From IMG/VR virus record IMGVR_UViG_3300035698_000680, positions 1-32,402 of that record: 32,402 nt of DNA; one strand, 5' to 3'. Made by a program: the position numbers and the translations under genes. Below, in pieces: positions 7,295 through 12,586 of the stretch. The notes under the pieces are model-generated. The model worked only from the letters and a program-made list of their open reading frames with translations. It did not search any database and was not told where the DNA came from. Each line of letters begins with the position of its first letter. Position 1 is the stretch's first letter. This DNA is from a virus.

Positions 7295-7701
7295 TTATCC
7301 TCCGCTTCTAGAGCTTCCAGAGCTTCCTTACCCTCCTGGAGATCAGCCACGATATCCATAAACGTAGCCAGACTCATAGCGACCGTAGCCGCCTCCACTG
7401 AGCCCGTAGACCCCGTAGTGGCATCTCTACGCCGCTTAACCACCGCTACGCCCCAGGGACGCTTAGCGTGGATAGCCTGACGCTCAGCCGCATCTACGAA
7501 CTTCCAGAGATCAGCCTTAGACCATTTATCCCAGTCCTTAGCCTGGAGAGTGAAATCCTCCCCTAGATGGATGTCCCCTACATCCGCATAACCAGCCTGG
7601 ACCGCCCTACGTACGCTAATAGAGTTATGGAGGTTACCGCTCAGGTAGTTAACGATAGCCGTCTCCCACCGCGTACCCTTATCCTTATTAGCTCCCATCA
7701 T
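7279..7701 (-). CDS. Hjc-like Holliday junction resolvase (PD-(D/E)XK nuclease)
   Basis: The open frame extends to 7776, but the first 25 codons overlap the upstream gene heavily and look like a shadow; MMGANKDKGTRWE from 7701 is the likely start. The 140-residue product shows the nuclease signature: E13 in KGTRWETAIVNYL, D43 in ADVGDIHL, then Q53-x-K55 in LQAKDWDKW. This matches archaeal Hjc-type resolvases and related phage enzymes that cut four-way junctions during recombination or before packaging. VAVVKRRR further on resembles the following core strand. It overlaps the coiled-coil gene by 16 bp. A general PD-(D/E)XK endonuclease is the alternative. Confidence 0.75.
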   Translation of the reverse strand: MMGANKDKGTRWETAIVNYLSGNLHNSISVRRAVQAGYADVGDIHLGEDFTLQAKDWDKWSKADLWKFVDAAERQAIHAKRPWGVAVVKRRRDATTGSTGSVEAATVAMSLATFMDIVADLQEGKEALEALEAEDKWIGS

Positions 7702-7879
7702 CAGCCTGCGGATCCCAGTCCTCTCCAGCGGAGAAGAAATCATAGAACTGATCGAACATATCCACGGTAGGGCCATCCACTCCAGCCCTAATATCCGCGG
7801 AACTAACCCGCTCTACCTGGATCTTAGCCGCCATGATAGCCGCCACTCCAACCAGGAAACCCAGGATAAAGTTATTCAT
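7688..7879 (-). CDS. single-pass membrane protein (63 aa)
   Basis: Starts in a TAATG overlap with the gp3-like gene. Residues 3-19 (NFILGFLVGVAAIMAA) form one hydrophobic segment right at the N-terminus, followed by a 43-residue acidic soluble tail. It is an N-in or N-out anchored peptide, or possibly a secreted peptide, although no clear cleavage site follows the helix. No family recognised. It ends 14 bp inside the resolvase gene and has backbone codon use. A role in membrane-associated replication or in superinfection control is possible but unsupported. Confidence 0.6.
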   Translation of the reverse strand: MNNFILGFLVGVAAIMAAKIQVERVSSADIRAGVDGPTVDMFDQFYDFFSAGEDWDPQADDGS

Positions 7880-8556
7880 TAGAACGCTCCTTGTAATCCA
7901 TCTACGCCACCGCGCTCAGGAGCGGAGAAAGCCGGAACCGTCCACGTATGAGACTTACCCTCAATAGTATCTATCGAAACCTCAGTAACGTAAGGAGTAG
8001 AGAGACCAGCGTCCTCCGCCGCTTCCTCCAGCTTATCGAACTGAGAAACCGTAGAGCGACTATTCTTAGAGAGGATAAACTTACCCAGATCCTCTAACCC
8101 CACGATACGCCCGAAGATAAGACCGTCTGGCTTACAGGCCAGACCATCCTTAGAAGCTTCCCAGAAGTCCTTAGAGTTAGCCCCATAGGTAGCCGCGCAC
8201 TTACAAAGATCCCCGTCCGTCATCTTCTCTCCATCGCACTGGCGGAGCGTCTTCCACGTACTCTGACTCTTAAGGATCATAGCCGTCCGGAGGTAGTCTA
8301 CCTGGAAGGTAATATTATCCCCCGTACCTAGCTCTACCTGGAAAGGCTTACGATCATAATCAGTCTCCACCACCTCCACTCCATAGAAGTCCGCCAAGGA
8401 CTCCGCTACGTCAGGATCATCAGTACGGATAATCCAGAAATCCAGGGACTCAGGCTTACCGTTAACTTGGCGACCGTTCTTAAGCTCCCCCACTACCGGA
8501 GCATCCTCAGCGTCCCCAGAACGTGGAGCGCCCGTATTTAGAATCGTAATAGCCAT
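7879..8556 (-). CDS. phiC31 gp3-like recombination directionality factor / DNA-metabolism protein
   Basis: A 225-residue protein whose layout resembles the Gp3-like family of phiC31: an N-terminal NGRQVNGKPESLDFWIIRTD segment followed by ADFYGVEV, then a cysteine cluster (C107, C118, C120 and C141, CX10CXCX20C) likely to bind zinc, then a GLEDLGKFILSKNS segment. In phiC31 this protein switches the serine integrase to excision. Homologues are common in replication clusters of phages without that integrase, where they may have a DNA-replication role. No integrase is visible in this window. AAGGAG sits about 11 nt upstream of the start. The family call is by eye. Confidence 0.6.
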   Translation of the reverse strand: MAITILNTGAPRSGDAEDAPVVGELKNGRQVNGKPESLDFWIIRTDDPDVAESLADFYGVEVVETDYDRKPFQVELGTGDNITFQVDYLRTAMILKSQSTWKTLRQCDGEKMTDGDLCKCAATYGANSKDFWEASKDGLACKPDGLIFGRIVGLEDLGKFILSKNSRSTVSQFDKLEEAAEDAGLSTPYVTEVSIDTIEGKSHTWTVPAFSAPERGGVDGLQGAF

Positions 8557-8575
8557 ATGAAATATTCTCCTTAGT

Positions 8576-8591
8576 TGACACCAGAGTGTCA
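8576..8591 (-). promoter_or_regulatory. inverted repeat in the leader of the gp3-like gene
   Basis: TGACAC-CAGA-GTGTCA, a perfect 6-bp stem with a CAGA loop, lies just upstream of the AAGGAG ribosome site of the gp3-like gene. Similar sites are at 12809-12824 and, degenerate, at 24800-24815 before the capsid gene. It may be a small operator or an mRNA hairpin. Confidence 0.4.
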
Positions 8592-8601
8592 GTAGACCGC
8601 A

Positions 8602-8703
8602 TTAGCGGTAGTTTACTTCCCTTACCTTAACGCCCAGACCAGTAAATCTATTCCCAGGAAATCCAGGAGCGTAGACCCTGACCCCACCAGGACTAGCCAC
8701 CAT
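8602..8703 (-). CDS. possible 33-aa peptide upstream of the gp3-like gene
   Basis: ATG at 8703 to TAA at 8602 encodes MVASPGGVRVYAPGFP and a basic tail. The codon use is backbone-like, but no ribosome site is seen, because the sequence just upstream belongs to the foreign repeat-bearing block. It may be the surviving 3' part or a restart of a gene interrupted by that block. The evidence is weak. Confidence 0.3.
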   Translation of the reverse strand: MVASPGGVRVYAPGFPGNRFTGLGVKVREVNYR

Positions 8704-8730
8704 AAGATATGACTAGCCCTATCACTCATC

Positions 8731-8928
8731 CCCGACCACGACCTCGACCACTACCTCTACCACGCCCCCGACCACGACCTCGACCCCGACCACGACCCCG
8801 ACCTCACCCTCCCCCTCGACCCCGACCTCGACCCCGACCACGACCTCGACCTCGAGGTCGACCACGACCTCGACCCCGACCACGCCCCCGACCACGACCA
8901 CCACGCCGACCCCGACCCCGACCCCGAG
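8731..8928. repeat. hexanucleotide simple-sequence array (CGACCN)n
   Basis: About 200 bp made of roughly 33 degenerate units of CGACC plus one variable base, with a few interruptions (CTACCT, CTCACC) and two local inversions containing GAGGTCG. It is open in several frames, reading Arg-Pro on plus and Gly/Ser/Arg/Trp or Val/Glu/Gly dipeptides on minus. The neighbouring backbone has nothing similar. It could be a slippage-prone tract encoding a variable low-complexity tail, or a non-coding structure. Confidence 0.85.
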
Positions 8929-8954
8929 GTCGGTGCGCCTAACCCCGCAATCAC
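8757..8954 (-). CDS. possible low-complexity Gly/Ser/Arg/Trp-rich protein (65 aa)
   Basis: A GTG at 8954 overlaps the stop of the preceding gene as GTGA, the same coupling used elsewhere in the operon. The frame then runs through the hexanucleotide array, giving a protein with alternating Ser and Gly, Arg or Trp. A competing minus frame (8722-9018, Val/Glu/Gly-rich) and a plus frame (8709-8942, Arg-Pro) are equally open, because a 6-bp repeat rarely makes stops. I favour the minus GTGA frame only for its position; it may not be translated. Confidence 0.2.
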   Translation of the reverse strand: MIAGLGAPTSGSGSGSAWWSWSGAWSGSRSWSTSRSRSWSGSRSGSRGRVRSGSWSGSRSWSGAW

Positions 8955-9283
8955 TTTTGGACCCGCGGCAAATCAAAATTGACAATAGTCGCATCGACAA
9001 CGGCGTTACGACCCACAATCACCGCACCAACAAACGGTTCAACCTCCGAGAACGAACCCGTTTTGACTGCATCAGCGAAACGCCCCGTATCACCAATCCA
9101 CGCCGCATCCTGGAGGACTAACTCAGACGAATACACCTCTACCAGTTTCCCTGTGAGGGTCATGGTGACGGTGCGAATCAAATAGTTTTCACCGATCCGC
9201 CACGGACCACGGTCACCGCTTGTTCCGATGATCGCATTGTCTTGGCGCAGCATTTCTTTCAAATCCGATATAGACAACTCCAC
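8951..9283 (-). CDS. conserved-looking hypothetical protein of foreign composition (110 aa)
   Basis: A GTG at 9283 preceded by AGGAGG with 6 nt spacing is the best start; the frame is open further upstream (to 9427) but that part looks non-coding. The protein is compact and beta-rich, with WRIGENYLIRTVTMTLTGKL and a DAAWIGDTGRFADAVKTG segment, and has no cysteine cluster. I cannot name a family. The DNA uses CAA, TTG and CGA freely, unlike the backbone, so it was probably brought in with the adjoining repeat array. Context gives no function. Confidence 0.65.
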   Translation of the reverse strand: MELSISDLKEMLRQDNAIIGTSGDRGPWRIGENYLIRTVTMTLTGKLVEVYSSELVLQDAAWIGDTGRFADAVKTGSFSEVEPFVGAVIVGRNAVVDATIVNFDLPRVQK

Positions 9284-9356
9284 AACAAACCTCCTGATAA
9301 ACCGAACCGTTTGGCTCGAGACACCCCACCAACACATTCGATGTGATGTATCCAAC

Positions 9357-9448
9357 TCAACGATTATGAACCTCATGCTCCAAAATGTTGACAATCCCTG
9401 TGTGCGACGATTCGGACATGCGGGCAATGACGTCGTTCAAACGATCAT
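9357..9448 (-). other. interrupted gene start and short remnant ORF at a junction
   Basis: The preceding gene ends in GGATGA. The overlapping ATG at 9448, with AAGGAG 5 nt upstream, is ideally placed for the next gene but stops after ATC GTT TGA. From just here the sequence loses backbone composition. A 27-codon frame (TTG at 9440, or ATG at 9419, to TGA at 9357) follows, probably the tail of an imported gene. Read as the scar where foreign DNA replaced a resident gene. Confidence 0.4.
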
Positions 9449-9621
9449 CCCCGCTCCTTACGTATCGCTGGAGTAGTATCTACTCCGTGGACTATAGCGC
9501 CAGACTTAAAATAGACGCTAGCGCCAGGGAAAGTACGGACAGACTCAGAGGACTTAGGATCCTGGAACTTAACCAGACCATCCTTATCTCTCCGCTTCTC
9601 ACTCAGAAATAGCTTAGCCAT
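9445..9621 (-). CDS. small hypothetical protein (58 aa)
   Basis: ATG at 9621 with AAGGAG 6 nt upstream, running to TGA at 9445. The product begins MAKLFLSEKRRDKDG and ends TTPAIRKERG, is basic at both ends and probably folds as a small beta domain (residues 17-50). Backbone codon use. No family recognised. It follows the dATP/dGTP hydrolase gene after a hairpin (9639-9670), and its stop overlaps an orphan ATG that marks the edge of the foreign block. Confidence 0.55.
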   Translation of the reverse strand: MAKLFLSEKRRDKDGLVKFQDPKSSESVRTFPGASVYFKSGAIVHGVDTTPAIRKERG

Positions 9622-9638
9622 ACGAACTCCTTAGGTTA

Positions 9639-9670
9639 AGGGGAGAGGGAACCAACCCCCCCCCTCCCCT
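9639..9670 (-). terminator. GC-rich stem-loop after the dATP/dGTP hydrolase gene
   Basis: AGGGGAGAGGG (9639-9649) pairs with CCCCTCCCCT (9661-9670) around a C-rich loop. On the minus strand it comes 10 bp after the stop of the upstream gene and is followed by TTAACC, a poor U-tract. It is more likely a partial terminator or mRNA-stabilising hairpin. Confidence 0.45.
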
Positions 9671-9679
9671 ACTATTGTA

Positions 9680-10189
9680 TCATAGATCCTCTAGGCCAGA
9701 TGACCCTTCTCCGTAGAACTTAGGATTATCGCGATCCAGCCAGGAGATAGGAGAGTCCGGATAAAGCTCCTCCTCATAAGTACCCAGCGGAGTCCACTCA
9801 GGGACAGTCTCCCCAGGACGCTCCACCGCTACGTTAACCGGAGCCCTATCATCCGTGCCCAGACCTTTAAGCTCAAACTCCATCAGAGCCATAGCGTGAA
9901 ATATGACAGATGCCAGATGATGCCGCTCAGTCTCCTCATCTATAGACTCCCCATCCCAGAAAGCGTTACTGTGCCGCTGGAGAGAAGCGTAAGAAAGAGA
10001 CCAGCTATAGCCGCGCTCCCAATTACGATTAGCGTACTTCGCAGCCCCCACTCCGTATAGCTTAGCCACTTCCTCTAGAGGAGCTACAGGAATAAGCTCA
10101 TAACGTTGTAGCTTCGCCCCCTTCTCCCCTCCAGTAACCGTATCCGTCTGGCGGACCTCTTCCCCATTAGGAGTAATAGAACGCCTCAT
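9680..10189 (-). CDS. dATP/dGTP diphosphohydrolase-like (MazG-type) protein
   Basis: Residues 26-105 follow the family pattern: AKLQRYELIP, then VGAAKYANRNWERG, YASLQRHSNAFWDGE, and ETERHHLASVIFHAMALMEFE. H73, E81, D84, H90 and H98 are positioned like the metal- and nucleotide-binding residues of all-alpha NTP pyrophosphohydrolases. Such enzymes convert dATP or dGTP to monophosphates. In 2-aminoadenine phages the related MazZ feeds dZTP synthesis, but no PurZ or DatZ is seen here. Here it may balance dNTP pools together with the class II reductase. The C-terminal 50 residues are acidic and unassigned. ATGA overlap with the small gene upstream. Confidence 0.75.
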   Translation of the reverse strand: MRRSITPNGEEVRQTDTVTGGEKGAKLQRYELIPVAPLEEVAKLYGVGAAKYANRNWERGYSWSLSYASLQRHSNAFWDGESIDEETERHHLASVIFHAMALMEFELKGLGTDDRAPVNVAVERPGETVPEWTPLGTYEEELYPDSPISWLDRDNPKFYGEGSSGLEDL

Positions 10190-10380
10190 TCGACCCCCTG
10201 AGCATTAAGTACCCGCTGGAGCCACTCCATCAGCGTATCAATCTCATCCCCCGCGTACTGAGTCTCCCCACCTCTCTCCGGATCTCCGAACGAAAGAACA
10301 GTAACCGCCTCATCTACGATCAGGGTAACTATCGTATCCACATCTACTTCTAGCATGTAACTCTCCGAAGCACTACTCAT
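10186..10380 (-). CDS. third, diverged copy of a tandem small-protein family (64 aa)
   Basis: Shares the N-terminal MSSASE, the EVD..T.V.LIV.(D/E)A core and the LSFGDPE motif with the two genes upstream, but its C-terminal half (EIDTLMEWLQRVLN) is different. It begins in the same ATGA overlap and RBS context as the other copies and ends in an ATGA overlap with the dATP/dGTP hydrolase gene. Probably a helical, acidic protein. Function unknown. The conserved core with a variable C-terminus suggests paralogues adapted to different partners. Confidence 0.65.
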   Translation of the reverse strand: MSSASESYMLEVDVDTIVTLIVDEAVTVLSFGDPERGGETQYAGDEIDTLMEWLQRVLNAQGVE

Positions 10381-10574
10381 CTTCCATCTCCCTTAGCTAG
10401 CTTCTTAGCCTCTCCAGTTATATAGCGTACCACTATATCCGGAGTCACCTCGTACTGAGTCTCCCATCCCTCCGGATCTCCGAACGAAAGAATAGTAGCC
10501 GCCTGATCGTAGATCAGGGCAACTAGCGTATTCAAATCTACTTCTCGCTTATCATTCTCCGAAGCACTACTCAT
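10377..10574 (-). CDS. second copy of a tandem small-protein family (65 aa)
   Basis: Differs from the copy upstream (10571-10768) at only six of 65 residues (positions 5, 22, 41, 43, 44 and 45), so the duplication is recent. The core is LNTLVALIYDQAATILSFGD, a hydrophobic helix, followed by a basic C-terminus (EAKKLAKGDGR). The copies are joined head to tail by ATGA overlaps, each with its own GGAG. No family recognised. It sits between a RecB-like exonuclease and a dNTP hydrolase, so DNA metabolism or host-defence antagonism is possible but unproven. Confidence 0.65.
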   Translation of the reverse strand: MSSASENDKREVDLNTLVALIYDQAATILSFGDPEGWETQYEVTPDIVVRYITGEAKKLAKGDGR

Positions 10575-10764
10575 CTTCCATCTCCCTTAGCTAGCTTCTT
10601 AGCCTCTCCAGTTATATAGCGTACCACTATATCCTGGGCCAGCTCGCACTGAGTCTCCCATCCCTCCGGATCTCCGAACGAAAGAATAGTAGCCGCCTGA
10701 TCTACGATCAGGGCAACTAGCGTATTCAAATCTACTTCTCGCTTATCATTCTCCGTAGCACTAC
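10377..10764 (-). repeat. two 194-bp near-identical tandem units
   Basis: Positions 10571-10764 and 10377-10570 are nearly the same at DNA level, including the ribosome site (GGAGATGGAAG before ATG). A third, diverged unit follows to 10186. Because each unit ends with the start signal of the next, copies can be added or removed without breaking the operon. Confidence 0.85.
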
Positions 10765-10768
10765 TCAT
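10571..10768 (-). CDS. first copy of a tandem small-protein family (65 aa)
   Basis: Begins within the end of the RecB-like exonuclease gene (8 bp overlap, GGAG about 7 nt upstream) and ends in an ATGA overlap with its near twin. It is 59 of 65 residues identical to the next copy. The changes cluster at residues 41-45 (CELAQ here, YEVTP there), which hints at a contact surface under change. No known motif; probably helical. Confidence 0.65.
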   Translation of the reverse strand: MSSATENDKREVDLNTLVALIVDQAATILSFGDPEGWETQCELAQDIVVRYITGEAKKLAKGDGR

Positions 10769-11717
10769 CTTCCATCTCCTTAGCTAGCTTCTTAGCCACG
10801 CGCGCCTTACGCGCCGCCTCAGTCTTAGTCAGAGCCTTAATAGTCTTCTCCAGATCCAGTATATCATCCGGTTCCCAGGTATCCACTCCAGCGATAGGAT
10901 TATAAAGGACCGTATCCTTAAGCTCCCTCTCCCACTGGAAGACTACCAGGAGAGCCTTAAAGATGTCAAAGACCTCAGGACCGATCTCTACAGGGACCAG
11001 ACTCCAGGAGTCAGGACGTAGATGGATAACTAAGCCCGTAGTGGAATGCTTAGCCCACGGCTCCGGAACATAGTTACCCTCAGCGTCCGCTACCAGCTTC
11101 TCCTCAGCCGCGCGATAGGCCGCTAACTGGATAGCTACCTCCGCGTGGACCCCAGAGCGCGTAGTCTTAACGTCTCCCAGGATAGGGACCCCAGGACCCT
11201 CATACCAGCTAGGAGGAGCTTCCATATTTGACCACGTAGTGTCAGGAATCAGGAGACTCCTATCCAGCGTACCGCTATAGCCGTGAGCACTAGACCATAT
11301 GGTAGTCTCTACCTCCAGGATCTCAGCCTCAGTCTCCTCCCGGAAAGCCAGGTAACCCCTAGCGTAAGGAAGGAGATCCTTATGGATCCGCGAGGGAATG
11401 CCTCCCAGGTTATCCACGTCCTCAGTCATAGCGTGAACCTCAGTACCCTTAACCGCCGCGACATCAGTAGTCTGCATAGGAGCCCGCTTAAGGAAGTTAA
11501 TAGCGTCATCCTTCTGACCCTTAGAAACGAAACCAATAACTTCCGCCAGATTCTCCACCGCTTTCTCAGCCACTACCTTAGCGCTCCACCATCGTAGGAA
11601 GTCCTTAGGTAGCATATTCACGACTGACGTAACCCCTACCGCCTTCTCCTTAGTCACTGGATGGATGTAGTACCTGGAGTTACCGCGCTTCATAGTCTTA
11701 ACCGCAGGAGTAGTCAC
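10761..11717 (-). CDS. RecB/Cas4-like PD-(D/E)XK exonuclease
   Basis: The start is taken as GTG at 11717, which overlaps the upstream stop as GTGA and has GGAGGTGG in front; an ATG at 11771 would overlap by 58 bp. The 318-residue product carries the RecB-family nuclease set: GTEVHAMTED (H95), YSGTLDRS (D152), ILGDVKTTRSG (D182, K184) and the QLAAYRAAE helix (Q197, Y201). Phage enzymes of this type process DNA ends for recombination or degrade host DNA. The C-terminus is a basic, Lys/Ala-rich helix. All catalytic residues appear present. Confidence 0.85.
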   Translation of the reverse strand: MTTPAVKTMKRGNSRYYIHPVTKEKAVGVTSVVNMLPKDFLRWWSAKVVAEKAVENLAEVIGFVSKGQKDDAINFLKRAPMQTTDVAAVKGTEVHAMTEDVDNLGGIPSRIHKDLLPYARGYLAFREETEAEILEVETTIWSSAHGYSGTLDRSLLIPDTTWSNMEAPPSWYEGPGVPILGDVKTTRSGVHAEVAIQLAAYRAAEEKLVADAEGNYVPEPWAKHSTTGLVIHLRPDSWSLVPVEIGPEVFDIFKALLVVFQWERELKDTVLYNPIAGVDTWEPDDILDLEKTIKALTKTEAARKARVAKKLAKEMEDE

Positions 11718-12109
11718 TCTCCCACCTCCGGATCCAGGAGCCCTAACTCCGCCATATTCTCCGGAGTACACTCCTCATTAAGAAGCTCTAGGATGATCTG
11801 AGGGATAACGCTCATACAGTCTATGGTATGCATGATCGTAGGAACATGATACCCTACCGCTCCCAGACCAGTAGCCATCAGAGCCGTATCATGGATAGCC
11901 TTAGCGAACGTAAAGAGTACGTACTCATCCTTAGACATCTGATCCCGCCATCCACGTAGATCCATAGCGGCCATATCAGCCATAGCCCGGAGCTTAGGGT
12001 TATCCCAGGCTAGCCGCCTAGAGATCATAGCAGACTCTCCGATAAGCTTAACCGTACTCTCCATCATCTCCTCAATCGTTACCGTAGGACGCTCTTTCTC
12101 CTCAGTCAT
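11714..12109 (-). CDS. hypothetical helical protein (131 aa)
   Basis: ATG at 12109 has AAGGAG 7 nt upstream and follows copy 2 of the repeated intergenic element. The protein is almost entirely helical and methionine-rich (MMESTVKLIGESAMISRRLA; a long Met/Ala/Leu-rich core to residue 115), with an acidic C-terminus. There is no signal peptide or clear membrane helix, although residues 75-110 are rather hydrophobic. No family recognised. GTGA coupling to the exonuclease gene suggests it acts with it, perhaps as a recombination partner. That is inference from gene order only. Confidence 0.65.
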   Translation of the reverse strand: MTEEKERPTVTIEEMMESTVKLIGESAMISRRLAWDNPKLRAMADMAAMDLRGWRDQMSKDEYVLFTFAKAIHDTALMATGLGAVGYHVPTIMHTIDCMSVIPQIILELLNEECTPENMAELGLLDPEVGE

Positions 12110-12118
12110 GTAATCTCC

Positions 12119-12188
12119 TTCTAGTTATAATGCCTCTTCTAACTGTAATTATGTCCAGGATCCCACGTAATACAGGGTCACCTCCTAA
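12119..12188 (-). promoter_or_regulatory. intergenic repeated element, copy 2
   Basis: On the minus strand GGTGACCCTGTATTA, a GGG-containing middle and TGGACATAATTACAG match copy 1 at 632-703, with further matches in TAGAAG and AACTAGAA just before the ribosome site. CTGTATTA (12175-12168) and TAATTACAG (12151-12143) form the same imperfect inverted repeat. It sits between a stop and the start of the 131-residue gene. Candidate promoter or leader element. Confidence 0.55.
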
Positions 12189-12454
12189 ATAACGCTAGAA
12201 ATCCTGACCGCTCCCGGACCCTTAACCCTCAGCGTACGCCACTGAGCCCTAGAAGGAGTCCGCGTAGCCGATACCCACCAGCATAGCGCCTCCACTATCT
12301 CAGTCTCAGGACCGCTCTCAGGCCAGTAGTCCAGCCGTCTGATCTTAAAGTGGCCAGACTTACCCACCACCTTAACCAGTACCCCAGGTACCAGGGTAGG
12401 TGCTCCGCGCCTCTTCTCCAGCGTCCACTTATTAAGAACTTCCTTACCTTCCAT
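12185..12454 (-). CDS. small basic beta-rich protein (89 aa), first gene of the early operon
   Basis: The frame is open from a GTG at 12472, but ATG at 12454 with AAGGAGAG 7 nt upstream is the better start. The product is basic, with alternating strands (PTLVPGVLVKVVGKSGHFKI, WRTLRVKGPGAVRIS), resembling the small SH3-like barrel proteins common in actinophages. I recognise that style but not a firm family. As the first gene downstream of the double operator it is a plausible early DNA-binding or regulatory protein. Copy 2 of the repeated element separates it from the rest of the operon. Confidence 0.6.
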   Translation of the reverse strand: MEGKEVLNKWTLEKRRGAPTLVPGVLVKVVGKSGHFKIRRLDYWPESGPETEIVEALCWWVSATRTPSRAQWRTLRVKGPGAVRISSVI

Positions 12455-12500
12455 GATATCTCTCCTTCTCACATCTAAGGGTCAATAATTCGGTTTGATC

Positions 12501-12522
12501 TAGTGACTGAATACAGTCACTA
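12501..12522. promoter_or_regulatory. operator-like palindrome, left copy
   Basis: TAGTGACTG-AATA-CAGTCACTA, perfect 9-bp arms around a 4-bp centre. It is identical to the copy at 12565-12586 and was not found elsewhere in the window by eye. It would cover the start of transcription from the candidate minus-strand promoter. Confidence 0.8.
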
Positions 12523-12534
12523 TCCACCTAGGGA

Positions 12535-12564
12535 CTAATAAGTACTTATTCATAGCTAGGTCAA
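12535..12564 (-). promoter_or_regulatory. candidate early promoter between the operators
   Basis: On the minus strand TTGACC (12564-12559) is followed after 18 bp by TATTAG (12540-12535), a fair sigma-70-like pair. The -35 directly abuts the right operator, and the left operator begins about where transcription would start. It would drive the 89-residue gene at 12454 and the DNA operon behind it. The -10 is imperfect. Confidence 0.4.
12537..12550. promoter_or_regulatory. central 14-bp palindrome
   Basis: AATAAGTACTTATT is a perfect palindrome at the axis of the 86-bp element, lying in the spacer/-10 part of the candidate promoter. It may be a third protein site or a melting point. Confidence 0.7.
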
Positions 12565-12586
12565 TAGTGACTGAATACAGTCACTA
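12565..12586. promoter_or_regulatory. operator-like palindrome, right copy
   Basis: TAGTGACTG-AATA-CAGTCACTA, the same sequence and orientation as the left copy, immediately upstream of the candidate -35 box. Confidence 0.8.

Larger units (their letters stand above)
12501..12586. promoter_or_regulatory. 86-bp symmetrical control element (two operators around a central palindrome)
   Basis: Two identical 22-bp sites flank a 14-bp palindrome whose centre (12543.5) is exactly midway between the two operator centres (12511.5 and 12575.5). The two 14-bp linkers also carry mirrored ACCTAG/CTAGGT. About 35 of 43 positions match between one half and the reverse complement of the other. The operators are 64 bp apart, close to six helical turns, so proteins bound to them would face the same side. 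Confidence 0.8.

Noticed and set aside
6905-9445. Insertion sequence as the origin of the foreign blocks
   Set aside because: No transposase, terminal inverted repeats or target duplications were seen at the edges.
9680-10189. Complete 2-aminoadenine DNA pathway
   Set aside because: Only a MazZ-like protein is present; no adenylosuccinate synthetase-like PurZ and no HD-domain DatZ could be found in the window.
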